From: Climacteris rufus
Taxonomy: Eukaryota; Chordata; Aves; Passeriformes; Climacteridae
Direction: 5' to 3'
Assembly (NCBI GenBank): GCA_013398175.1
Contig: VZRZ01002224.1
Span: forward strand, 407,263 to 471,262
Length of the DNA: 64,000 nucleotides
Shown: positions 36,851 through 46,206 of the stretch, in pieces
Layout of the letters: every line of letters starts with the position of its first letter
Position numbering within the stretch: the first letter of the stretch is position 1
Position numbers and translations under genes: made by a program
Notes under the pieces: generated by a model
Database searches by the model: none
What the model saw: only the letters and a program-made list of their open reading frames with translations
Told to the model about the DNA's origin: nothing

Positions 36851-36868
36851 AAGGTACACCGATCCGAG
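36851..36868 (+). CDS. PTPRS: PTPRS micro-exon A, 18-nt part (adds E-G-T-P-I-R)
   Basis: AAGGTACACCGATCCGAG lies between TTTCTTTGCAG and GTAAGA. Entering at phase 1 it completes Glu192 and adds Gly, Thr, Pro, Ile and Arg197, leaving one base for Gly198. It can be joined after the 9-nt exon, directly after the Ig2 first exon, or skipped, always in frame. The TPIR core is the diagnostic mini-exon A motif of LAR-type phosphatases. The position after Glu is Gly here and Ser in human PTPRS (from memory). The acceptor has a long T-rich tract with upstream TGC triplets, a context used by the neuronal micro-exon factor SRRM4. Confidence 0.92.
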
Positions 36869-39288
36869 GTAAGACACCCCAGCTCACTCACTCACCCACT
36901 CTCCAAACACTTCTCTCCACTCAGATCCCGTTCCATTGCCCTGTGCTCAATACAGATTCGTGGTGTTGTTATGTTTTCTTGTCCTGCTTCACCTCTGGAT
37001 ATTTCTTTTTTATACCTGTCTTTATTTTATCTATGGTTATAATGTCCTTTTTTGTTTGCTGGGTGCACTTGGAAATACTGATACTGTTATTCTAATAACG
37101 TCTCCGGCTGTGCTGCCTCAGATTTATGGCAGAGTTTTAAGAGCTAATCTCTCCAGGACTATGAAGGACTGAAGTTTATCTCAAGCATTAAAAGCTACCA
37201 AAGCTTGGTAAATACTTAGGACCTTCTCTTGATTGGTGCAAAGTGCTCCTGAGCTGCTGATGGTGATGCGAGTTTTCCAGTCCTCTGCTCAGGCAGATCT
37301 TCAGCACTTACCGTCTCAGCTACTCTTTGGTTTGGCTCCAGAGCCTCTTTCCACTTCCTCCCCACTCTCTTACCCTTAGGTTTCTCTGGGAAAGATCCAT
37401 GGTAAGTAGCTTCTGCACTGTCTCTTGAGTGGAGTCAAAGATTGACCTCAAGCTGTCATTGAAAGGCAGGAGGAATTGGGTGTGCACCCCTTGGAAGACC
37501 CTTTGGTTTTATCTCCACTGGCACATTTAAAATTCCATAATTCTCTGCTGGTAAAAGCAACAGGAGGTGCTGTAGGTGAGATTTACGTTTTCACACCTCA
37601 CCTCTATTGGCTCCTGACAAGTGCTGAGCGCTCTCCCCCTGTTTGCAGTGACATTTCTGCCATTGCCTTGACCAGCAGAGCTGCAGTGGCAGGGTGCAGG
37701 GGGCGAGTCCCTGTTCCCCTGGGAAAGCTCCCGTCCTGCTCTGGAGGGGCTTCATCTCCCCTGGGTGCTCTCAGACCAGTGGTGCTCATATGAGCTGCAC
37801 AGAAAATATATCTGGAACCAATGGCAACAACCCACAGATTTGTCCAAATTAACAGAATGTTCTGGGAAAACTCACCAGCCATCTTTGCAGCCAAGTGGAG
37901 CTCTCTGTCAGCAGAGCTGGAGCTGTAATTCCATATGAAATGTGCTCATCTGGGGGCTCAGTGGGAAGCTTCAGTTCGGTTTTTAACTCCTGTTATGCTG
38001 AAATACCCGCAGATTCTTTTGCAATGAATTTTGTTTGGTTTACTGGCTTGGGTGGGGTTTTGGGGGGGGTTAATTCTATCTGTTCTGCCTTTGGGAGCTC
38101 CCAGGCACCAGGGATGCTGTTGAGAGTTGCACTCACACCCCAACCCTGTCCCAAATCCTGTGCCAGCCTCACATCCCCCACCAGCATTATTCCCACCACG
38201 CACACGCAGGGCAACGTGAGCTCTGTGTCCTCCTGTGAACACACTGGTTTTTCCTTCCTGAAAAGGCTGTATCTGCAACCAACAATGATCTCATTTGCAC
38301 TCCTCTCACTTAAGATTTTATCAATACTATTACGCTGAGCTGGAATTGTTTGGTTTTTATATTTAGGTGGGGTTTTCTTCCAGAGATGGGAGCTGAGAGT
38401 CTTACCTCATGTGAGCTCTGTCCGTATCTGTAGTATAATCATGTACTTCTAATACATAAAACATTTGAGAGCCTGTTGAATTATTTATGTAGTATGTATT
38501 TTAACCGGAGTTTTGCAGGGATGAAGCCTTCTAAGGTAAATGAGGCAATTTTCTTCCATGTAGTTCCATGCTGCATCTCTCTGCATATTTGCTGACAGAA
38601 ATCTTTAGTTTGGGCTCTGGGTATATTCTTGTAGCCTGCAATAATATACAGGTTTAAGAAAAACCTTAATCCTTTTGGCCCAGATGATGTAAACCATGCA
38701 GGCAATTTTGGAGTTCCAATGCAGTATTTACAGGGTTTTCCCTGGGGAGTATTTGCTATCAGTAAGGTGCTTTTCACACGGGCTCTTATCTCCCGTAGGC
38801 TTCCTGAGAAGCAGATACTGGGCACAAAACAAAGGCAGCAGTGATAGAAATTCCCCAGGCAGTGGGTGACAAAGCCTTTCACTTTTATGGTCACTGCTTC
38901 AAATTGAGCACGGGAAAGTCAACTGCCTGCTGATGGATTTCTGGGGATCACAGTAATATGGATTATTGAGGCTGATTTTGGGAGTTCTGGTGCAGAACGC
39001 CTGCATTGCAGAAGCCACAAAACTTAGTGCTTTTGCTGATGAGTTCAGGACAAAGAGCAACACTCACTACGGAGGGGGAGATTAAATTTTCTCATCATGC
39101 TGGGTACATGTCCAGCCACAGCCCTGAGCTCAGCCAGGAGCCGCTGTTCACAGAGGCTCCGTGTTCCCAGCCCAGCGTGCGAGAGCCCCGGGGGGAGGAA
39201 ACGGCAAAACCCTGAGGCTGTAGCCGTGTCCCAGCCCAGCAAAGTGCTGACGATGGTGTCTGTGCTGCCGTCTCTTCTCCCCTCACAG
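36869..39288 (+). other. PTPRS: PTPRS intron 6 (about 2.4 kb)
   Basis: Bounded by GTAAGA and CCCCTCACAG. A 22-nt exon-like segment with strong splice sites lies at 37380-37401. The block 38330-38900 is AT-rich and unique. No repeats of note. Confidence 0.8.
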
Positions 39289-39399
39289 GTGGGCTGCAGA
39301 TCGAGAGCAGCGAGGAGACGGACCAGGGCAAGTACGAGTGCGTGGCCAGCAACAGCGCCGGGGTGCGCTACTCGTCCCCCGCCAACCTTTACGTGAGAG
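39289..39399 (+). CDS. PTPRS: PTPRS Ig2 domain, last exon (codons 198-234)
   Basis: This exon has 111 nt, phase 1 in and out, between CTCACAG and GTAGGG. It encodes GGLQIESSEETDQGKYECVA, with the second Ig2 cysteine (C215) pairing with C155, and ends SSPANLYVR. The donor GTAGGG is followed within about 50 bp by a long CCCAGC minisatellite. Codon 235 is completed as Glu if mini-exon B is included and as Val if it is skipped. Confidence 0.97.
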
Positions 39400-41909
39400 G
39401 TAGGGAGCACCTCGGCTCACTGGCACTCACCCTGCTCCCGGGCTGCCCTGGCCCAGCCCAGCTTGGCCTAGTACAGCCCAGCCCGGCCCAGCCCAGCCCA
39501 GCCCAGCCCAGCCCAACCCAGCCTGGCCTAGCACAGCCCAGCCCGGCCCAGCCTGGCCTAGCACAGCCCGGCCCAGCCCAGCCTGGCCCAGCCTGGCCTA
39601 GCACAGCCTGGCCCAGCCCAGCCTGGCCTAGCACAGCCCAGCCCAGCCCAGTCCAACCCAGCCTGGCCTAGCACAGCCCAGCCCAGCCCAGTCCAACCCA
39701 GCCTGGCCTAGCACAGCCCGGCCCAACCCAGCCTGGCCTAGCACAGCCCAGCCCAGCCCAGTCCAGCCCAGTCTAGCCCAGCCCAGCCTGGGCAGAGCTC
39801 ACGGGGGTCCCGCTGCGCCCCCAGTTCCTCCCGCCGGCCTCGGGGAGCAGCGGTGCCCGGCTGGCTCAGCCAGGGCCGAGTGCAGGGCGAGCCCCCAGCT
39901 CTGCCAGAGCCAGCCTGCAGGGCCCACAGGGGAATGGATCCCTTGGGCTGCAGAGAGGCCAGGATTCCCCTTGCTCCGGAAGGATCCCTGCTCTCTGGAA
40001 GCGGGATGGTTTCAGTTCTGCTGGGGTGGGTGTGAGAGGAGGGGAGGACCCTCTCAGTCCCCTCCACAGAGCTCTGTGTCCCTGGATCCCACCAGACTGC
40101 AGCAGGAGAGTGCATTGTCACTGCTCCCCTCAGGCCCTTTGCCATCAGTAATTTGTCACCGGTTCCTTGGGCAGGAGCACTGGGCACCGAGCTGGGGGCA
40201 CCAGCAGCCCTCTCTGCCTCAGTGACAGTTCCCTTCACCCGTAGCAGGGAACAGATGACAGGGGGATTGGCTTCTGCTCGATGCCCCCTCGATGTTCTCC
40301 CCCCGTGGGCCAACAGCCTGTCTGCTTTCTCCGTTATTTTAATTTCTCTGACCTATAATATTTTGTGTGTAGCTTTGGTTTAACATCTTTCCACAGCAAA
40401 AACCCTTTTGGTAATGAGAGAGCAGGGCTGGCCCTTCTCGCTTTAAAAAAAAAAAAAACACAAACAAAAAAAGAAAAATACCGTTGGGAGGAAAAAAGGA
40501 AAGTTACATCCCAGCAAACTGTTCCCATTTCCATCCCATCGACAGAGGAAGCGCCTCCCCCCTACACTCACGTTAATCTGCAGCCCAATGCAGAGCCATG
40601 CTCCTGTGTGCACTCCTTTCTCTCTCTCTTTCTCTCTCTCTCGTGTCTCACGCTCACTAAATCACATGCACATGGAGAGAAGGCTTTTAATAATTTAATG
40701 TTTCCAAGCTAAATTTTTAAATAGCCTTTTGTGGCCAGCTGGAAAATTGCGTTTGAAATTTGCCCTGTCGCCTGGGCCCCGAAATTCCACTTTTGGGAGC
40801 GTAAATCTGGATCTGATACTGATTCAGGGCTGAATTCTTTGCAGACAGCTTAGCTGGAATGGTTTGGGTTCTTTTTTAAAAAAAATCTAAAGAAACAGGA
40901 AAAATGTGGGGCTTTTTCATGATTGTTTTGTTTATAAATTTCCTCTACTTTTCTGGCCACTCGGAAACTACCCGGGAGACAAAGGCTGTAACACAGCGTT
41001 GTCCCCACACCTGGATGAGCGGGCTCCAGGTGGTAGCCCTCTTCCCACCCCAGTTAGCCCGTGTGTCCCTGGGCCTGCCTGCAAACCAGCACTGACCTGC
41101 CCAGAGAGTGCAGAAAACAGCGTGTGCCAGCTCGGCCTGTGGTTTGGGTGTTTTTCATGCTGTTTAATTCCTTGTTTCTTGTGTGTTAATATCGTGGAAA
41201 GGTAACAAATTTCTGAAATGGGTTTGCTTTGGTGGGAGGGAGAGTTCATGCACATTTTTCTTCCCGTTTTTTGTTTTAAAAGAGTCTCGAACACTCTTGT
41301 GTTTCCAATTGACTTGTTTCTCCCATAACATGCTTGTCTCTATAGACCACCTGGGATAGGAGTTGTAAGTTTGAACATTGCAAGGAAATGGTTTGGTTTG
41401 GTTTTGCTTTTCTTTTCCTTCTTCTAATTATTTCTTTTTTCCTTATTCAGTCCCATGGTGGAGTCAGAGTGAGCAGGGCCGGGTGTGGGGCTGGGGTGAG
41501 CAGGGGGGAGCGGGGACCCGGCCTGGGCTCCTCCGTGCCAGGGCTGCTCCGCTCCCCTTCTCTAAGGAGCTGAAGGACCAGAGGAGGGAGATCCTTCCTG
41601 GGGTCAGCACCTCTGTGGGGGCTGATTCTGAGCTAGGATTGCTCCCAGCCTGGCCTCCGTGCAGAGCTTGGTTGGGCGTAAAGGTACCCAGGGGGCTGGG
41701 AGGGGGAGCGTTAGGAAGGCAGGAAGAGGGTCGTTACTATCTTCATTTCTTTTCCTTTCTTTTTATTTTGGTTAAGAGAAAAAAAAAATCAATCAATTTG
41801 CAGCTGACAGCCTTGAGAAGGCCTTTTTTTACTCTCTCTGTGTTTCCCCTATTTTTCTCTTCTCCTCATGTCATTGTGTTCCGCATCAAACCCCCTTAAC
41901 ATCCCTCAG
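39400..41909 (+). other. PTPRS: PTPRS intron 7 (about 2.5 kb)
   Basis: Bounded by GTAGGG and ATCCCTCAG. It holds the CCCAGC minisatellite (39448-39790), a CTCTCT run (40618-40650), and a T- and C-rich tract ahead of the acceptor. I see no other exon. Confidence 0.8.
39448..39790. repeat. CCCAGC / CCTGGCCTAGCA minisatellite
   Basis: About 340 bp of CAGCCCAGCC and CAGCCTGGCCTAGCACAGCC units, with a basic 5-bp CCCAG period. The complementary strand reads GGGCTGGGCTGGG and has many runs of four or more GGG tracts with 2-nt loops, so it can form G-quadruplexes on the template strand. Open frames across it on both strands are repeat artefacts. Confidence 0.95.
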
Positions 41910-41921
41910 AGCTACGAGAAG
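41910..41921 (+). CDS. PTPRS: PTPRS mini-exon B, 12 nt (adds E-L-R-E)
   Basis: AGCTACGAGAAG lies between ATCCCTCAG and GTTGGT. Entering at phase 1 it gives Glu235-Leu-Arg-Glu238 and leaves G, which joins TT to give Val239. E-L-R-E between YVR and VRRVAP is the known mini-exon B of PTPRS, inserted in the Ig2-Ig3 linker, where its presence sets binding to several synaptic organisers. The donor GTTGGT departs from consensus at +3 and +4, so the exon is likely to be regulated. A GC-rich hairpin and two TGCATG motifs follow in the intron. The exon identity is strong because length, phase and peptide all fit. Confidence 0.92.
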
Positions 41922-42039
41922 GTTGGTGTGGTTTTTTTCTTTTTTACTTTCTTTACCCACATTTTTACATTCGTAAGAAAAAAAAATGAAAAAAAATTTT
42001 AAAAATGAAAAGAGAAAAAGCAAGAAATCTTTAAGATGA

Positions 42040-42067
42040 GCGAGACCCGCGCGTTCCCGGGTCTCGC
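42040..42067 (+). promoter_or_regulatory. Candidate RNA hairpin after mini-exon B
   Basis: GCGAGACCCG (42040-42049) and CGGGTCTCGC (42058-42067) are perfect reverse complements around an 8-nt loop, CGCGTTCC. The stem is GC- and CpG-rich inside an otherwise A- and T-rich intron, 118 nt after the mini-exon B donor. The pairing is seen directly; a role in splicing is inference. Confidence 0.6.
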
Positions 42068-42180
42068 GGAGATGAGTTGAGTTGCATTGTGGGCCTCTCT
42101 ATGCATCCTTTGGTAATGTTGCTGAGTTCTTGCACTTTTTTGTCGTCATGGTTACCTTGCCGTTTGGACATTGGGCCTGA

Positions 42181-42216
42181 TGCATGATAGGAGAATGTAA
42201 CAATCTTCTTTGCATG
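42181..42216 (+). promoter_or_regulatory. Two TGCATG motifs (candidate RBFOX sites) after mini-exon B
   Basis: TGCATG occurs at 42181-42186 and 42211-42216, 259 and 289 nt downstream of the mini-exon B donor. (U)GCAUG downstream of an alternative exon is the classic RBFOX position for promoting inclusion in neurons. The motifs are seen; their use is inference. Confidence 0.55.
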
Positions 42217-43522
42217 CCACTTTTTAAATTAATTATGAATTATTTTCTCGATATATAAATATGTATAGTTTCTTTTCGTTATACAATTCTGGTTTCTTTG
42301 AAGTGGATTTACTCTTACTTTCCAAATTTTTTGGTTCCGTTGGGTTTTTTGCTTTCTCTTGATTTCCTGTTTCTGTTTTGATTGGTTATGCTGTGCTGTA
42401 GTTTATTCCAAACGCATTGTGAGAAGCCAGTGTTCCTGCCCACCCGGTGGTAACTGAACTCCTCAATCCCTCCAGGAGGAAAGGAGTCACACAGCTCTAA
42501 CGCCTGTCCGTGGAAGCCCTGCTATTTGGGACAAGCCTTTGTTTTGGGGGGAGGGAGGGATCTGGGAAGTGGAAAAGACGGTGAGAACCCAGAGGGGCGT
42601 TCCAAGATTTAGAGCACACCCTGGGTCACTTTATTACTTATTTATTTCTTGAGGTGTGGCTCTTGTTCCACATCCTGCACACAAAGAAAAGCCCTGATCC
42701 CTGCTCTGAGGGGCTTCCCCAGCGAGGCAGGGCTCGCTCACTGGTCACTGCCCAGTTCCCTGCAGTCACACCAAGGGGCTGGCAGCCCAGGATGGGCACT
42801 GGCAGAGAGGTTCCCAAATCCCCCACCATTGTCTCTCCTGGAGCACCCACGAGTGTGTGGAGAGCCCCCAGCCAGGCAGTGCCCCAGCTCCAGGCAGAGC
42901 CTGGCAGAATCCCTTGGAGGAGGTGGCACCTTGTCCTGGGAGTGCTGGGAGGGAAGGGCAGCCCGGCAGCTGCCTCCTGGCTCTGCCTCTCCCCATCCAC
43001 CCGCTCCCTTCCCCTGATTTATCCGTTCCTGCCTGCTGCAGGCGCCTGGAAACCCAGCCAGGCACAGCAAAGGTAGAGCCCTCCTTCCTAAAGGAGCGTG
43101 GGAGGAGAACTGCAGCTGTGCAGGCACTGGAGTAGGCTGCTGGGGCACATCTGGCAGCTGCAGCTATTGCAAACAGCAAACAGCAATCTGGCCAGTGACA
43201 TTGGAGCTGAAAATGCCTCTTTTCCCTCTTCTCATGTCCCTGTTTATCCCCAAGAAGCTCCTGTTGCCTCCCATGTGTGCATCCCGAGCGGGTGAGGCAC
43301 ATGGGAGAGTGAACAGGGGGTTTGCAGTGTGTCAGTGGTACCAGTGGTGCTTGGTGCTTTCCCTGTGCAGAACTGAATGCCAGCCCTTTCCCTGGATGTG
43401 CCTTTCCCCCTGCCCGTCAGTCCTCACCTCTCAATCAGCTGCCAAAGGAGTGGCTTTCCTAGGGCACAGGTATTAAAGCTGTGTGATTTTTGAGAAATCC
43501 AGTGCAGTATTGACACAGTATC

Positions 43523-43560
43523 TGTCTCTCTCTTTCTCTATCTCTCTCTTTCTCTCTGTC
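43523..43560. repeat. TCTC-type simple repeat
   Basis: Interrupted TCTCTC and TTTCTC units in intron 8. Confidence 0.85.
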
Positions 43561-44304
43561 TGTCCTTCTCTTTTTTCTCAAAATGCTGAGATTTCAGTGC
43601 TCGGACCCTCAGTGCTGGTATTCTCCCCTCCCCTTTCAAGTCTCTCCCCCTCCCCAGAGGCACCAGGGTACCACTCCCAAATGCTGCACTGTTGATGATG
43701 CTTTGGGAAGAGACCAGCTGTGGCTCTTCTGACTTGGATGCCAACAATAGCCAAAAATATTCCCCAGCCCCAAAGCTCTTTTTAAAGCAAAAAGAAAAAG
43801 CAGAAGAAAAATTCTGTTCTATTTAAAAAAAAAAAAAAAAAAAAGGCAAAAAAAACCCCCAAACAAACAAGAGAAAAGGAATAGTGTTTGAAATGAGGTT
43901 TTCCCATCCCACCTCCCTCCTGCCTAGGACTAAAAGGTGATAATCACTCCTAATTACAGGATTTTCCTTCATGACTAGGAGTTTGAGTTTCAGGATTTAG
44001 GTGCAATTAAAAAGGGATTTATACACCATTATTTTTTATTTGTTTATTTTCTCTTTTATAAAGTATTTCTAACATGGCCAAACTGCACTGCTGCTGCTAA
44101 GAATCTCTTGTGATCTGAGAAGGCTTGAAGATTAAATTCTTCCTTAAGAGCCAATAAAAATAATAATAATAATAATATCAGCAACAATAAACTAAAGCTA
44201 AATGGGATGTAATCATGATAGGCTGGAATGACACTGGGTGAGGAAATAGAGACTCGATACCTGGCTAGAAGAGCTCGTGTGGTTTGCTGAAGTTACGGTC
44301 TCTG

Positions 44305-44400
44305 AGCAGTCTGGTCTAGTGGAAGGTGTCCCTGCTCATGGCAGGGGGTAAGAACAGGATGGCTTTAAGGTCCCTTCCAACCTAAACCGTGGCCATGGTC
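44305..44400 (+). mobile_element. CR1 LINE 3'-end fragment, plus strand
   Basis: TCTAGTGGAAGGTGTCCCTG, CTCATGGCAGGG, then TTTAAGGTCCCTTCCAACC and TAAACCGTGG mark a short, sense, 5'-truncated avian CR1 3' end. Confidence 0.82.
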
Positions 44401-46166
44401 TTAGAATTACTGGTTAAGGGTTTGCCTCATGTTTTATTGCAGGTCAGATCATGCCATGGTCCACAGTAACAGAGAGTGCTGACAGGGAATGTCCAGAGGC
44501 AAAGGCAGGAAGGAAACCCACAAAAGCAGATCAGAAGCAGGTGAGATGAACTCTGCCACCAGCCCAGGTGTGTGGAAGTTTCTAGGCTGAGCCAGTTGTC
44601 CAGGGCTCTCCTGTAGGTGGTGAAGAGAAGGATGCAGTTCCAGGGGCAAGTCAGCACACCCTCAGTGGGAATGCTGATTTTTATGGGAGCCATGCAGCTC
44701 ACCTGGCTTTCAGAAGTCTCCTTGGATGCTTGTCTGTATCCCTGGGGACACAAATGCCGTCAAACCTGTGACCCATAGTGATTGCAGGAAAGGATGGATT
44801 CAAAATCCTGCGAATCAAGAGCTGTCTGTCTGTGGTGGTGTTTGAGGCTTCACCCAGGGCCTGTGTCCCTCACCCTGTGTCCCTCACCCAGGGCTGTGGC
44901 CACAGCTGTTTTGCCCTGGACATGGAGCACTTTGCAGCTCTCCTCTGTATCTGGGGAGCTGCAGGAGACCACCTGGGTTGCTGTGATCCCAACCCCCGGC
45001 TGTTGGGGGGGATGGAGCCCTGTGTGCCAGGAGCCCGTGTGGAGCCCTGTGCTGCTCCCTGTCACCAGGGGAAGCAGGGATGGGCCATGGGGGCTGTGCT
45101 TCAGCATCCCCCGAGCGTGCAGAGCTGCTGCTGCTGGTACAGGACGCGTTGTCGTGGTTGACTTTACCAGAATTAAGCATTTTCCCCTTTTCCACACAGT
45201 GGGGCCCTCTCAGGAGGTACAAAAGGCAGCCGTTGGGATGCTGCAGGGATAATCCTTTTTGCTCTCTGCTCCAGCTTCTTGTGGCTCTGCCCTTTTCCAG
45301 CCCAGGGAGCTGTAAATGGCTCAGCAGGCGTTTAAAGCAGCCCAGTGCCTGCTCAGGCTCTGCCTTTGCTGCTTGTCACAGTCAGCACAAGTTTAGTCAC
45401 CCCGAGCCAGGTTCTGCAGCCCAGGTCCTGCTGAGAACATTCCCAGTAACTCCCAAGGCTCTCTGGAAAACCTCAGCTCATTGAGAGACCAAAGATGAAA
45501 CCAGGCCAGGGCAAAACACATAAGAGCAGAACTAGTGGAAATCAATTAAAATAAAACCCACAGAAAGGGCAGGAACAGTGTGCTGAGCACCTCAGGAAAT
45601 AAAGCTTCAAAATAGATTAAAATGTGACTAATTTAAGCAATAATTTAGCCTGTAGCGTGCATTAAGTTTGGCTCATGAGTAATTTGACCATCAGACCTGA
45701 GCTGCTGGTTGGTTCCAGGTGGAACCATTGCTGAGCTTTTCCCTTTCAATCCCATTTAGAGGTTGAAGGAAATAATTCCACTTGCACTAAAGATTTAACA
45801 AATAGCCATGAGGTCAAAACAGTCATTGGTATTTTAAACTGTAGGAGTTTTAATACCTTTTCAGACTAGATTGATAAATTCTTGAATGGAGAAGGAGGGA
45901 GGCAGAACCACCACTGGGCTGTACAGCTGCCTCTGCAGTGCCCAGTTTCCAGGTGCTACAGTTGACGGATGGAGAGTTCTGGGATGATTTTGAAGGGTTA
46001 TTTTAGCACTTCCCTGGGTGGGGGAGCCCCCTGTCCATGTTTGGGGTGTCCTCAGCTCTGAAATTCTAGTTCCAAACCAAACAAAGCAAACAAAAACTTC
46101 ACTGTGTTTCTGCAGAAGGATTTCTCAAGGGTATCAGGAAATGGAAATGGATACAAAAAGCCACCC

Positions 46167-46206
46167 CCCAAAAAAAAAAAAAAAAAAAAACAACAACAAC
46201 AACAAA
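46167..46206. repeat. Poly-A plus CAA simple repeat
   Basis: More than 20 A are followed by five CAA units. It could be a retroposon tail or a simple repeat; no element body is recognised upstream. Confidence 0.85.

Noticed and set aside
20088..39399. Assignment to PTPRD or PTPRF instead of PTPRS
   Set aside because: The Ig1 and Ig2 residues (DESAGAVLRI, NIDMGPQLKVVERTRT) and the mini-exon A residues fit sigma; delta and LAR differ at these positions as I remember them.
39342..39671. Frame extending the Ig2 exon into CCCAGC repeats
   Set aside because: It passes a valid GTAGGG donor and becomes Ala-Gln-Pro-Ser repeat peptide; the donor at 39400 is correct.
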